Positions 19,065 through 28,424 of a stretch of DNA of 64,000 nucleotides are shown here, piece after piece (position 1 is the first letter of the stretch; every line of letters starts with the position of its first letter). Under the pieces are notes generated by a model, which saw nothing but the letters and a program-made list of their open reading frames with translations, had not been told where the DNA came from and did not search any database. Source of the DNA: Leptospira semungkisensis. Its GTDB lineage: Bacteria; Spirochaetota; Leptospiria; Leptospirales; Leptospiraceae. The stretch spans positions 372,001 to 436,000 of the forward strand of contig NZ_RQEP01000019.1 in NCBI RefSeq assembly GCF_004770055.1, read 5' to 3'. A program made the translations under genes and the position numbers.

Positions 19065-19538
19065 TTACAAATAACGTTTCTTTAATTCTCTTGCGTAAGC
19101 CAAATCATGAGTCAAGAGTCTCATTCTCTTAACTAGATAATTGGTGATCCCTTTGTAGAATTTAAGAGCGAGTCCTGGATCTCCGTCTAAGATCTTTTGT
19201 AGATGATCGAAAGGGATTTCGAGAAGTTCACATCTTTCCATTGCTTCTACTGTTCCGGCTCTCTTTCCTTGGTCTAAGAAAGGGAATTCTCCAAAATGAT
19301 CGCCAGTAGCGATCGTGGTTACGTTCACATCGTCGCCTTTTTCGGTAGAAGTCAAAATTTTCAAGGTCCCGTACATGACCACATAAAAGGCCTTTGCCTC
19401 GTTCCCCTCTTGGTATACGGACTCACCCTGTTCTAAAACCTTATATTTGGTTTGCTCTGCGATCTTAGCCAACTCATCCATCGTAAAGTTGGAAAATAAA
19501 TAGATCTGGTGTAGGATTTCTTCTTTAGTGTGTTGCAT
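19065..19538 (-). CDS. Cyclic-nucleotide-binding domain protein
   Basis: 157 residues, essentially one cNMP-binding domain of the CRP/PKA-regulatory fold. The phosphate-binding cassette is GDHFGEFPFLDQGKRAGTVE, with the conserved Glu and Arg that contact the cyclic phosphate and ribose. The C-terminal helices (about 115-157) contain no helix-turn-helix, so it is not a CRP-type transcription factor but an adaptor-like receptor. It sits 49 nt after a PAS kinase and 18 nt before a hydrolase. Together with the class III cyclase at 5109 it suggests a cAMP circuit; the pairing is inference. Confidence 0.88.
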   Translation of the reverse strand: MQHTKEEILHQIYLFSNFTMDELAKIAEQTKYKVLEQGESVYQEGNEAKAFYVVMYGTLKILTSTEKGDDVNVTTIATGDHFGEFPFLDQGKRAGTVEAMERCELLEIPFDHLQKILDGDPGLALKFYKGITNYLVKRMRLLTHDLAYARELKKRYL

Positions 19539-19587
19539 TTGTTCCTTACCAAAGACCGAGTCTCTCGCCTAGAAAAAAACCATCAAG

Positions 19588-21276
19588 CTACTTTCCAAGG
19601 ACTGGGTCCGGAATTCTAAGACTGAAATTTACTCCGTTTTTTGTAGTGAACTCCGAGCCTGCCTTGAGTTGCATGGATAAGATCTCGATTAATTGCATCC
19701 CTATACTATCCGGCCCTTCGCAGTCTTTTATCTGAAATCCGACGCCGTCATCCGAATAGCAGAATAGAATGCAGGAATCTTCTTGGAAAATTCTGATCTC
19801 GAGCTTTCCTTTTCTTCCTTCTGGGAAGGCATATTTCAATGAATTGGTGACTAACTCGTTCAGGATCAATCCCAGAGGAATGGCCCTTTCTATAGAAACT
19901 TCCAAAGAATGCAGATCCAAAGAAAGCTCTACTCTTTGAGAGGCTCCGTAAACCCGAATCAAATGGGAAACGAGAGTACTAAAATAGTGCTCCAGATCCA
20001 CAGCAGCCAGATTCTCAGAACGATATAGTTCCGCATGAACGAAACCCATAGACTTCACCCGATTCTCGCATTCCATTAGGATCTTTTTCAGATTCGGATC
20101 CTCTGTATTCTCTGATTGAAGACCAAGAAGACTGGATATTACCTGAAGATTGTTCTTAACCCTATGATGAATCTCCTGCAGCATAGATTCCTTTTCTTTT
20201 AAGGATCTCTCGAGAGAACGAGTCATCAAGTTTCTTTCGGTGACATCTCTAACGATCCCCATATAGCGGGATTCATCAATCCGAACTGCGTTTACTTCAG
20301 TCTCCAAAATAGTTCCGGACTTATTTCTAAATTTCCGGCTAAGTATGACGGGCTTTCCGATCTCCAAGCTAGCGATCTTCTCTTTCGTGTGTGTCCAACT
20401 TTCCTCATCCAAAATATCTTTTAGATACAAGGATTGAAGTTCTTCCTTTGTAAACCCGAGTAATTCAGTCATCCTTTGGTTCACTTCAAATATCTTGGAA
20501 TGAATGTCCGTAAGAATGATGGAATCGGATGCATTCTCCACCAACGAACGATATAGTTTTTCACTCGCTTGCAGAAGAGAGGTGGCGAGTATTCTTTCCG
20601 TAACATCGTAAAGAATGGAGAATAACACTCGTTTGCCGCCGAACTGAAGAGGACCACTGTATACTTCCATATTTCGGATCTCTCCGTTCTTAAGCCTATG
20701 CTTGAACAAAAAGTACAATCTGGATTCGGAGGCAGCCCTCTTCATCTCCTCGAATACTTCCGCTTTGGTCAGTATATTGATGTCTGTGATCTTTAATTTT
20801 AAGAGTTCTTCTCTAGTATAACCGTAGAACACGCAGGCTGCATTGTTCACGTAGAGAATATCTCCGCTGTCCGGATCTATGATCCACTTGATCGTTTGAT
20901 TTGTCTCAAAGATCTGCCTAAAGGGAAGATCACTCGCAAGAAATTCTTTCCAGTACGAGTTCTCTATGATAGAAGCGGAATTTTCTTCCTGAGGTTCCAG
21001 CTCCACCCAAACCATTCCATGAGTGACAGACCAATTTGCAGAAAGAGTAATATTCTCCGGAAAGGATCTTGGGTTCTTTCCAGGCTGCCAACTCAATGTG
21101 ACTGTCCCCTTCTCGCCTTGTATATGCTCCGTGCCTTGCAGAAAATGGGAAATTGGGATCTGGAACCAGGAATCTAAAGGAAGATTTGTCCTCTGGATCA
21201 AACCGGAAGGTTCCATTAAAATACACCAGTTTGGAAAGAAGGACGACTTCATACAAGACCCAAGCGGGATACCCAT
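19588..21276 (-). CDS. PAS-PAS HisKA_2 sensor histidine kinase
   Basis: 562 residues without membrane helices. The N-terminal 110 residues are unassigned, possibly a degenerate PAS. PAS domains lie about 112-235 and 240-355 (IIDPDSGDILYVNNAACVFY; PAC end VRDVTERN). The HisKA_2 kinase has EIHHRVKNNLQ at about 369-379, an N-box in LILNELVTNSLKYAF and a DDGVGF loop. It is the first gene of a minus-strand run leading to the cyclic-nucleotide receptor. The start is uncertain: upstream Met choices lack a well-spaced ribosome site, and Met9 or Met21 are alternatives. It resembles the kinase at 15838-18084 in the catalytic half, suggesting paralogues. Confidence 0.86.
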   Translation of the reverse strand: MGIPLGSCMKSSFFPNWCILMEPSGLIQRTNLPLDSWFQIPISHFLQGTEHIQGEKGTVTLSWQPGKNPRSFPENITLSANWSVTHGMVWVELEPQEENSASIIENSYWKEFLASDLPFRQIFETNQTIKWIIDPDSGDILYVNNAACVFYGYTREELLKLKITDINILTKAEVFEEMKRAASESRLYFLFKHRLKNGEIRNMEVYSGPLQFGGKRVLFSILYDVTERILATSLLQASEKLYRSLVENASDSIILTDIHSKIFEVNQRMTELLGFTKEELQSLYLKDILDEESWTHTKEKIASLEIGKPVILSRKFRNKSGTILETEVNAVRIDESRYMGIVRDVTERNLMTRSLERSLKEKESMLQEIHHRVKNNLQVISSLLGLQSENTEDPNLKKILMECENRVKSMGFVHAELYRSENLAAVDLEHYFSTLVSHLIRVYGASQRVELSLDLHSLEVSIERAIPLGLILNELVTNSLKYAFPEGRKGKLEIRIFQEDSCILFCYSDDGVGFQIKDCEGPDSIGMQLIEILSMQLKAGSEFTTKNGVNFSLRIPDPVLGK

Positions 21277-21427
21277 TCCTGAATATCATTCGACTCTAAA
21301 AAATCTTTTTTTCGGATCTCCCGTTTCGGTTCCGGGAAATTGGGAAAAATAACTTGCAGCGCATTCCTCGGAACGGGACTTTGCATTAGAACCAAGCATT
21401 ATAACGTACGCTACAGGAATCGAAAAT

Positions 21428-22657
21428 ATGGATCTATCCTTCTTAAGTCAAAACAAAGAATTAATCGGAATCATCATGATGCCGTTTACCTACGGGTTCG
21501 TAGGTTGGTTCACAAACGTAGTCGCTCTGAAAATGACCTTCTATCCCCTCGAATTCATAGGAATTCCTCCATATTTAGGATGGCAAGGGATCGTTCCTAA
21601 GAAGGCTCAGAAACTGGCGCTGAAGTCCGTGAATATCATGACGGAAAGGTTGATCAAGGTGGAGGATTTCTTCTCCAAGGTAGACCCGGAACAATTAGAG
21701 ACAGAGTTCCAACCTGTATTGAATGACCTCATTCCTTCTGCTACTCATGAGATCGTACATCATATCAATCCGGATCTGAGAAAACATTTGGAGAACGGTC
21801 ACGGAGAAGAGATCGTAAGAGCTGTCCAAGAGAAATGCGCTCATACAGTGAAGAATATCATGACCCAAGTAAAGGAGAATGTATCTTCTGTTTTTAATTT
21901 CCGCTCCTTGGTATTGCGCAAACTTACCGGTCCCAACGTAAAAAGAATCGTGGACATCTTCCAAGAAGTCGGCTCTAAAGAATTTACCTTCATAGAAAGA
22001 TGCGGCTGGTATCTAGGGGGTGCCTTAGGAATACTTCAGGCAGTTCTTTGGAATTATCTTCCTATCTGGTGGACCCTTCCTATCCAAGGAGTCATTGTAG
22101 GTTATATTACGAATTGGGTCGCACTCACCATGATCTTTCGTCCTCTATATGAGAAAAGAGTCGGACCGATCAAATACAGAGGCTTGTTCCTAGCCAGACA
22201 AGAAGAAGTTTCCAAGAAATATTCCAATGTGTTCGCAACCCAAGTCTTAACCGCAAGAAATGTTCTCGAAGAGATCTTATACAAGAGAGCTGCAAGAACA
22301 CTCGTAGAAACCATCCAATCCGAAACAGAAACCGCAGCTAAGAGATTGAATCTAGGCGGTGAATTAGACACAGAGAATAAGGGAGAAGACTCCGATTTCG
22401 AGAACACAAAGAAAGAAGTCATCCGCAAGGTAAGCGATTCTCTCGCAGGAAGTTCCACCAAACTAGAAACCTATATGGGAAGAGCAATGAGCATAGAAAA
22501 CAATATGTTCAAGAGAATGAAGGATCTCCCACCAGAAGAGTTCGAACCTATCTTAAGATCTGCCTTCCAAGAAGACGAATATGTATTGATCCTAATCGGC
22601 TCTGTGCTTGGAGCGATTGTAGGACTCTTCCAAGGCATTTACATGCTTGCGGTATAA
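21428..22657 (+). CDS. DUF445 family membrane protein
   Basis: 409 residues. Two related hydrophobic units carry the DUF445 hallmark: YGFVGWFTNVVALKMTFYP near the N terminus and VIVGYITNWVALTMIFRP near residues 218-236. Each is followed by a conserved cytoplasmic segment (GWQGIVPKKAQKLA; GLFLARQEEVSKKYS). A final hydrophobic helix is at about 385-405 (VLILIGSVLGAIVGLFQ). The family is of unknown function; it is often described with a conserved membrane-anchored helical region. It starts a short plus-strand operon: the next GTG start is 2 nt after its stop. Possible role in envelope maintenance is inference only. Confidence 0.85.
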   Translation: MDLSFLSQNKELIGIIMMPFTYGFVGWFTNVVALKMTFYPLEFIGIPPYLGWQGIVPKKAQKLALKSVNIMTERLIKVEDFFSKVDPEQLETEFQPVLNDLIPSATHEIVHHINPDLRKHLENGHGEEIVRAVQEKCAHTVKNIMTQVKENVSSVFNFRSLVLRKLTGPNVKRIVDIFQEVGSKEFTFIERCGWYLGGALGILQAVLWNYLPIWWTLPIQGVIVGYITNWVALTMIFRPLYEKRVGPIKYRGLFLARQEEVSKKYSNVFATQVLTARNVLEEILYKRAARTLVETIQSETETAAKRLNLGGELDTENKGEDSDFENTKKEVIRKVSDSLAGSSTKLETYMGRAMSIENNMFKRMKDLPPEEFEPILRSAFQEDEYVLILIGSVLGAIVGLFQGIYMLAV

Positions 22658-22659
22658 TC

Positions 22660-22959
22660 GTGAACCTCATTCGAGTAAAAGAATCGGATCCGGAATCATT
22701 TCTCAAGAAACTCACTCGCGCAATTGCGGGTGGGGAATTGGGAAGTGTTACCAAATTCGATCTGAAGGACGACGATTTCTGCATACGCTTTAGCGGGTTA
22801 GGCGAATCCCGTATCTGGTATAAACTGGAGAGAGACGAATCAGGATTTCTCGCCACGAAAAAAAGAGAAAAGATTGCTTTACTCCATCTCGCATTCAGGC
22901 AAGAAATGGAAAAAAATCTGCAAGGCGTCTTAATACGATTAGGAGCCGAGATCTCTTAA
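22660..22959 (+). CDS. Small conserved-looking protein of unknown function
   Basis: 99 residues starting from GTG, 2 nt after the DUF445 stop and 10 nt before a hydrolase start, which supports it being real. It is soluble and charged with a mixed alpha/beta pattern (FDLKDDDFCIRFSGLGESRIWYKL). I recognise no domain. The tight spacing implies co-translation with the DUF445 protein. Confidence 0.6.
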   Translation: MNLIRVKESDPESFLKKLTRAIAGGELGSVTKFDLKDDDFCIRFSGLGESRIWYKLERDESGFLATKKREKIALLHLAFRQEMEKNLQGVLIRLGAEIS

Positions 22960-22969
22960 ACTTTTTCGA

Positions 22970-23953
22970 ATGTTACAAATTGGTTCGGATCCTAAAATCG
23001 CAGAACTTCCTTCCGGGATCCGAATCGCTTACCAAGTCTTTCCCGGAAAATCTCAAATCCCTCTTTTTTGTGTTCATGGACTTACCGGCAATCTGCGTAA
23101 CTTTGAACCGATCGCAAAGAATCTTTCCAAGAAAGGAATTACGGTCATCACCTACGATCTAAGAGGAAGAGGAAAGTCGGACAAACCTAAAACTGAATAT
23201 TCTCCTAAGATACACGCACAGGATCTAAAAGAACTCGCAAACTTTTTAGGTTACGGACAGATCTACGTTCTTTCCCATTCTTTAGGAAGTTGGATCACTC
23301 TTCGCTTAGCAGAGAATGTTCCGGGATTCATCGACAAGGCGATCTTAGTAGATGGAGGCGGAGAATTATCCGTCAAAAGAAAGATCTCCAATTTGATCAT
23401 GATCCAAAGTTCCTTGGCAAGACTAGGTAGAAATATTCCGAACAAGGAAGTTTATTTGGAGGAAGCCAAGAAATCTCCTATTCTTTCTGCCTGGAACGAG
23501 AATATTCAAGATTTCTTAATGTACGAATTAGAATCATCCGGAACTCTCTCCCCTTCCCTTATGCCCAAAGAAGAGAGTAAACCGTTCGGCCCTGTGCTTT
23601 GTTCCATTCCCCCTTACGTGATCGAATCGGAGCTAAAGAGCATGGGAGGAGCAATGACACTTTCAGGGATTGCTTTGCGATTTCTAAAAAACCCATTCGA
23701 ATTCATACGATCCGTTCGAGAGAACCGGGTCATGCCGTATTGGGCCTTGGATTTTCCGGTTCTCGTAATCCGTGCCTTAAAGCCGAATTTCAAACCAGGT
23801 GACGAGCTTTTGCCTAAATCAGCGATCCGCAAAATGAAGGCAAAGATAAAGAATCTGCAAATCCTGGAACTAAAGGACAAGAACCATTACGAATGTGTTT
23901 TATTAGAAGATGCGGAACGAGATAAAGAAATTTATAATTTTCTAAAGTCTTAA
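22970..23953 (+). CDS. Alpha/beta hydrolase
   Basis: 327 residues, no signal peptide, so cytoplasmic. The core is an alpha/beta-hydrolase: oxyanion HGLTGN at about 36, nucleophile S104 in LSHSLGSW, the conserved YDLRGRGKSDKP strand-turn, and a catalytic His in DKNHYECVLL near the C terminus. The sequence is in the family of esterases/epoxide hydrolases and acyl-transfer hydrolases, with the cap domain about 130-240. Last gene of the DUF445 cluster, 10 nt from the small gene before it. It converges tightly with pgsW (9-nt gap). Substrate unknown. Confidence 0.82.
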   Translation: MLQIGSDPKIAELPSGIRIAYQVFPGKSQIPLFCVHGLTGNLRNFEPIAKNLSKKGITVITYDLRGRGKSDKPKTEYSPKIHAQDLKELANFLGYGQIYVLSHSLGSWITLRLAENVPGFIDKAILVDGGGELSVKRKISNLIMIQSSLARLGRNIPNKEVYLEEAKKSPILSAWNENIQDFLMYELESSGTLSPSLMPKEESKPFGPVLCSIPPYVIESELKSMGGAMTLSGIALRFLKNPFEFIRSVRENRVMPYWALDFPVLVIRALKPNFKPGDELLPKSAIRKMKAKIKNLQILELKDKNHYECVLLEDAERDKEIYNFLKS

Positions 23954-23962
23954 AATAAGATA

Positions 23963-25075
23963 TCAAAGCGATTGGTCTTTATCTTCCTCCAAGAAAGAAT
24001 CCGTTTTAAAAAACACGTAAAGTAAAGCCAGCTCGCATACAAGCGCAAATAGAACCAACCATCGATTGTATTCCAAGTCTTTGAATATCTTCCCTTCTCC
24101 AGGAAGAGGAACTTCTTTTAAAGAAGTCGGAAATCCATTCTCTTTCGCAATCGATTCTATGCTGACCAAATGCAATACAGGCACTCCTTCCTTACTGAAA
24201 TCTTTCATCAACGAGTCCCTGGATTTAGAAACTATCGGCAGTTTCAAATTCAATCCAGGAACAAATTCTCTGGAGCCTGATTTGCTTCCGACAGAAACCG
24301 TTCCACCACCCACATTGATATAGGCCTTGTATTGCGAGATTGGAAGCACGGATTCGTATAGCCTTCTTCTTTCTTCCAAGCTATCCGAATAGGAACTGCT
24401 TTTCAGCAAGGGCTTGGAATTTCGTAAGGCGGCCCTTTCTAAAAATGAAATTCCTTCTTTCGGAATTCCTAGGGCTCTATCTTCCACTCCTCCCAAACTC
24501 AATGCCAAAGATCTATAGGGAAGAATATTGCGTTTTTCTAATTCTCTTTCCATATCCACCCAAAGAAATTCGGGATCATTGGCTCCCCATTGAGAAGAAG
24601 ACAAGCTGGAAATAGATACAACTCTCAGATCCAAAACTTTTGCAGCAGCATATACGCAAATATTTAATGCAGGAAAAGAACCGGAAAATGCGACTGCGAC
24701 CGTGTCCCCTTTTTGCACTCCTGCTTTTATTAGGTAGTCCAGGACGAGGGCTGCAAAGTTCGGATTAATAGAGATCTGTTTTGCTCTCAATACTCCCAAA
24801 TTGCTTGTCACAGGTGTGAAAAATTCCCCGATCAAACCGTAACCACTCGGATCAAAATCGGATCTGATTTCTTTGTTTCTTTCGAGTCTGATCTTTCTTA
24901 TTTCCTGAAATGCTTGGAGAGCAATCTTAGCTGCCTGCAATTTTTTCTCAAAGTGCGGCTGGACCGTTTCCTGCTTACAAGTTTCTACCAAATACAAAAC
25001 AAAAAGAGAGAAGATTCCAAAGACTAAATAGTATCCAACGGATCTAGGAGAAGATCTCCAATACATTCCCTTCAA
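23963..25075 (-). CDS. pgsW: Poly-gamma-glutamate system protein (PgsW-like)
   Basis: 370 residues with one N-terminal (about 13-31) and one C-terminal (about 338-357) membrane helix, leaving a large extracytoplasmic domain. The domain shows Rossmann-like features (GDTVAVAFSGSFPALNICVY; VGGGTVSVGSKSGSR). This topology and its position right after pgsC match the family named 'poly-gamma-glutamate system protein' found in operons that lack a classical pgsA. Its start overlaps pgsC's stop by 4 nt. I assign it by context and shape; its exact role in polymer export or transfer is unknown. Confidence 0.7.
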   Translation of the reverse strand: MKGMYWRSSPRSVGYYLVFGIFSLFVLYLVETCKQETVQPHFEKKLQAAKIALQAFQEIRKIRLERNKEIRSDFDPSGYGLIGEFFTPVTSNLGVLRAKQISINPNFAALVLDYLIKAGVQKGDTVAVAFSGSFPALNICVYAAAKVLDLRVVSISSLSSSQWGANDPEFLWVDMERELEKRNILPYRSLALSLGGVEDRALGIPKEGISFLERAALRNSKPLLKSSSYSDSLEERRRLYESVLPISQYKAYINVGGGTVSVGSKSGSREFVPGLNLKLPIVSKSRDSLMKDFSKEGVPVLHLVSIESIAKENGFPTSLKEVPLPGEGKIFKDLEYNRWLVLFALVCELALLYVFFKTDSFLEEDKDQSL

Positions 25076-25548
25076 GAAAGTAGCTCCTTTCCGAAGAATA
25101 GGATCAGGATCAAACGAACGATCACGGCAGCGCTCAATAAAGAAGAGATTGTCTCAATATACCCTTGCCGATCCATCCATACCGCAATCAAGCCAGGAAT
25201 GATATGACCGATGGCTCTCGCCTCGGAGGAAAGATTCTGAAAGCCTAATATAGAATGAGAGAATAAGAAAGGAAAGGCCCACTCGTTGCAGGCCGCATCT
25301 AAAATAAACCCGATCAGAAGTAGAATTGCAGTTCTTCTTTTTCCGTATAGGATGGTGAACTTAGAGACCAACTTTCCAAGTCCTAATACAAGCAGACTCA
25401 CAATGAGAGTCAAAAGAATATTGAGCGGATTTTGCAATTGGAGTGCAAAGTATCCAGGAACCACGAGTCCACCCGCAATTCCAAATAGTTCCGAAAAGAA
25501 CAGACTAACTCCTAAGCCGATGCCTATGGAAATACTTAATAAATCCAT
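25072..25548 (-). CDS. pgsC: Poly-gamma-glutamate synthase membrane subunit PgsC/CapC
   Basis: 158 residues made almost entirely of membrane helices (four or five), with the GLVVPGYFALQLQNP segment near residue 27 that recurs in PgsC/CapC. PgsC forms the membrane part of the glutamate ligase complex with PgsB. Its ATG overlaps the pgsB stop by 1 nt (TAATG), and its stop overlaps pgsW by 4 nt, so the three are translationally coupled. Length is normal for the family (about 150 residues). Confidence 0.86.
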   Translation of the reverse strand: MDLLSISIGIGLGVSLFFSELFGIAGGLVVPGYFALQLQNPLNILLTLIVSLLVLGLGKLVSKFTILYGKRRTAILLLIGFILDAACNEWAFPFLFSHSILGFQNLSSEARAIGHIIPGLIAVWMDRQGYIETISSLLSAAVIVRLILILFFGKELLS

Positions 25549-26741
25549 TATACTCTAACGAGTCCTTCCTTCTCTCTTACAGCTTGTATCATCTGAATTC
25601 CAAGTCCTCCGATATTTCCAAGCCCAACCACCAATGCATCCGAATGGACCATCTCTTCTAATTTCTGAAAGATATCTTTGTAGTTCACGGCGTCTACCAA
25701 GACCAATTGATCCGAGGGAAAACCGAATTTCTGTGCAATCTTTGCGAATACTTCTGTTCCTTCTCCCATGCAGAGTAAAAAATCCGCAGGAAATTCTTTC
25801 CAAGAAAGAATTTCACGGGCCATCTGTTCCGATCTTTCCGGCCTATCTTTTCTACAATTGACCAAGGCGATCCGGAGACTCGTATCCATAGCTAAAGAGT
25901 TTGCCCAATCCCAAACCTGTTTTGCGGATAGTGGATCGTTCGCTGCAAAACCGTTTACGAATCGGATCTGCGCTCTTCCCAAAGAAAAAGAACAGGAAAA
26001 GGTCGCACCCAGATCCTGAGAGGCAGTCCACATTCCTCGAATTGCAGTCTCAGAAGAAACGCCTAAATTTTCACAGACCTCTAAGGCAAGGATCACATTT
26101 TCAAAATGCTCATAATATGCAAAATTTTGCATATACTTTTCGCGATCGTATCCTTCTTCCCTAACGGAAACCAGTTCGGAGTTTCTTTTCTTTGCAATTC
26201 TCTGCAGAATAGGCAATGACTCTTTTTCAGTAGTAAATATGATCTTATTCTTTGGGATCGAACCGGAAATTGCCAAGGCTACATCTTCCTGAGTCGGACC
26301 CATGATCTCCAAATGATCTTCTCGAATATTCGTGATGACTCCATGGGTTGCTCTGATAAGCTTTTCTTCGGAGATTCTTTGGTTAAAAGGAATAAGCGCC
26401 ATGCATTCCAATACAATTGCATCTGCAGAATGCGAAGCTGCTTCTTTGATGGCATCTTTTTGCTCTAGTATATTCGGAGTTCCGAATCTTCTAATATCTA
26501 TTTCGGAACCGTCGGGTAGGATCAATCTGGGAAGTGTTCCGGTGGTTTTTGCGAATACTTTCCAGCCGCCTTCTCTCAAACCGGCTGCTATCAAGCGAGT
26601 GACAGAGCTTTTGCCTCTCGTTCCGTTTACATGGATCCGAATCGGTATCTTTTCTCGAACTCTTTTATGGATCCAATATTCAAGGGCTCCCAAGAATACA
26701 AGAATCGCGAATAGAAAGAATAAGATCGAGATCTCAAACAC
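25548..26741 (-). CDS. pgsB: Poly-gamma-glutamate synthase ATPase subunit PgsB/CapB
   Basis: 397 residues with an N-terminal membrane anchor (about 3-22) and a Mur-ligase-like ATPase domain. The P-loop is NGTRGKSSVTRL at about 39-50. Downstream family motifs include AKTTGTLPRLILPDG, GTPNILEQ, VLECMALIP, TNIREDHLEIMG and NGFAANDP. PgsB uses ATP to activate and polymerise glutamate by gamma linkage. Upstream by 40 nt is an RsbU-like phosphatase gene with no hairpin between, so it may share a transcript with it. Downstream pgsC and pgsW follow with overlaps. No pgsA homologue is seen nearby. Confidence 0.88.
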   Translation of the reverse strand: MFEISILFFLFAILVFLGALEYWIHKRVREKIPIRIHVNGTRGKSSVTRLIAAGLREGGWKVFAKTTGTLPRLILPDGSEIDIRRFGTPNILEQKDAIKEAASHSADAIVLECMALIPFNQRISEEKLIRATHGVITNIREDHLEIMGPTQEDVALAISGSIPKNKIIFTTEKESLPILQRIAKKRNSELVSVREEGYDREKYMQNFAYYEHFENVILALEVCENLGVSSETAIRGMWTASQDLGATFSCSFSLGRAQIRFVNGFAANDPLSAKQVWDWANSLAMDTSLRIALVNCRKDRPERSEQMAREILSWKEFPADFLLCMGEGTEVFAKIAQKFGFPSDQLVLVDAVNYKDIFQKLEEMVHSDALVVGLGNIGGLGIQMIQAVREKEGLVRV

Positions 26742-26781
26742 AATTGGAAATTAGAAAGCGGGAAGAAATGAGTCAACAGGA

Positions 26782-28389
26782 TTATGATAGAGAAATAGAA
26801 ATCAGAGTAATATCGTCTTGCGCTTCTTTTCCTTCCAAATGAGTTCTCATCTCCTTGATGATCTGCTTCTGCAATTCCTTTCCTTCTAAACTGGATTCCT
26901 TAAAGATTGCTTCTATCCTCTCTTCTCCGAAAGGATTATGCTCTGAATCGAATTCTTCGAAGATCCCATCGGTAAGCATGAGTATGCTGTCTCCGGAAGA
27001 ATATTCGTATTCTTCTTCTCCGTATTCCATCTTAGAATTCAAACCAAGAAGAGATCCTGTTCTTTCCAAAAGACGAACCTCTTTCTTCGATTTCCAAAGA
27101 AGGGCTGGATGTCCTCCGGAGGCGAATCGGATCTTTCGATCTATAGTATCTATATCTAATATGAAACAGGAGAAGTACATCTGCAGATTTTTAAAATTTC
27201 GACAATAGTCCGTATTGATCCCTCGTATTAGCTCTCCGGGAGAATCCGCTAAATACTTTAGAGGTTCATAAACCCCTTTGATCGTCATGGTAACAAGAGC
27301 AGCTTGCACTCCATGTCCAGTTGCATCCGCAAGAATAATGCGCAATACGCCTGGACGAGACTCGAAGATATCGTACCAGTCCCCGCCTACTTCCATTACG
27401 GGAAGATACGTAACGTAGGTCTGAACCCCAGGAAGAGTATAGTCTATCGGAGGAAGCAAACTGTTCTGGACTCGTTTCGCGAGATTTAATTCTTCCTTCA
27501 TCAATCTAAAGAAGATAGAAAGTTCATTGGAACGAGCCTCTACCTCAGCTTCCAGATTTTCGAGAAGGTCCTGTCTCTCTCTGTCTACTCTCTTTAGCTC
27601 TTCGACTGTTCCTCTTAATTTCCTTTGGGTCAAGGTTCTCTCAGTGATATCTCTTAGGATCAAAGTGTATCCTTTTCCGGAAGAAGTGGTTACCTTAGAA
27701 ACGGAGGCTTCTATAATCGGAGTAGTTCCATTCTTTCTCTTAGCTTTAAAAGGGCCGAATATACCTCTCTCTGGATCATCACCTAACTTGCGTAATACGG
27801 AACAGACCAGGGATTTGTATCTCTCAGGCAAGAAGAAAGTAATAGGCTTTCCTGTGATTTCCCAAGAAGAATATCCGAATAAACGCTCTGCGGCAGGATT
27901 GATCAGAGTCACTTCCATAAGATCGTTCAAGGAAAGAATGGGATCCAAAGAAGTCCGAACTAGCTCGGAGAGCCTCTCTTCGGATTCTTTCAGTTTTACC
28001 TCACCTTCCTTTCTGGAAGTTACATCCCTTAGATAAACTGCGATATCTTCGGGGGAAGGAAAGATACGGACCTCATACCAGATCTTTTCTGTGGGATCCA
28101 GAATCTCCAGATCCTTGGGAAGACCGGTTTGCATCGCCTCCACAAGGGTAGGAAAAAGATTCGAATAACCGAATTGGGGAAGTACCTCAGGAAGTCTCTT
28201 GCCTACGAGATTTTCCCGGATAATATCCAGAAGTTTTTCGGCCTCGAAGTTCGCGTATAAGATCTTTAATTCCCTGTCCAGGGAGAGAAATGCGTCCGTA
28301 ATCCTTTCTAAGATTCGAATTACGTCTTTTCTTGAGGCTGAGCGAAATGCGGCTCGGATTCCGGAAGACTTTTCTTCGGTATCGGACAT
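26782..28389 (-). CDS. PAS-PAS PP2C phosphatase (RsbU/SpoIIE family)
   Basis: About 535 residues. PAS domains lie about 15-130 and 135-245 (PAC end ILRDITERTL), a coiled coil about 245-300, and a SpoIIE-type PP2C phosphatase about 315-535. Metal-binding motifs are present: VGGDWYDIF, LADATGHGVQAA, LMLTDGIFE and DDITLISI. Such proteins dephosphorylate anti-sigma antagonists, here controlled by a PAS signal. I use the ATG at 28389 (MSDTEEK); a TTG at 28428 would overlap the upstream kinase stop by 4 nt but has no ribosome site. It lies between an NtrB-like kinase and pgsB, 40 nt away. No anti-sigma or STAS partner is in the window. Confidence 0.86.
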   Translation of the reverse strand: MSDTEEKSSGIRAAFRSASRKDVIRILERITDAFLSLDRELKILYANFEAEKLLDIIRENLVGKRLPEVLPQFGYSNLFPTLVEAMQTGLPKDLEILDPTEKIWYEVRIFPSPEDIAVYLRDVTSRKEGEVKLKESEERLSELVRTSLDPILSLNDLMEVTLINPAAERLFGYSSWEITGKPITFFLPERYKSLVCSVLRKLGDDPERGIFGPFKAKRKNGTTPIIEASVSKVTTSSGKGYTLILRDITERTLTQRKLRGTVEELKRVDRERQDLLENLEAEVEARSNELSIFFRLMKEELNLAKRVQNSLLPPIDYTLPGVQTYVTYLPVMEVGGDWYDIFESRPGVLRIILADATGHGVQAALVTMTIKGVYEPLKYLADSPGELIRGINTDYCRNFKNLQMYFSCFILDIDTIDRKIRFASGGHPALLWKSKKEVRLLERTGSLLGLNSKMEYGEEEYEYSSGDSILMLTDGIFEEFDSEHNPFGEERIEAIFKESSLEGKELQKQIIKEMRTHLEGKEAQDDITLISISLS

Positions 28390-28424
28390 AGAAGACCTAA
28401 AGTATCTTCCGCCCGAACGTATGG

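Noticed and set aside
20930..21289. 119-codon alternative minus-strand frame at the start of the second HisKA_2 kinase
   Set aside because: Out of frame with a clear PAS kinase and without domain content.
27527..28036. 169-codon plus-strand frame opposite the PP2C phosphatase
   Set aside because: Ser/Arg-rich translation with no domain, antisense to PAS domains that are clearly coding on the other strand.
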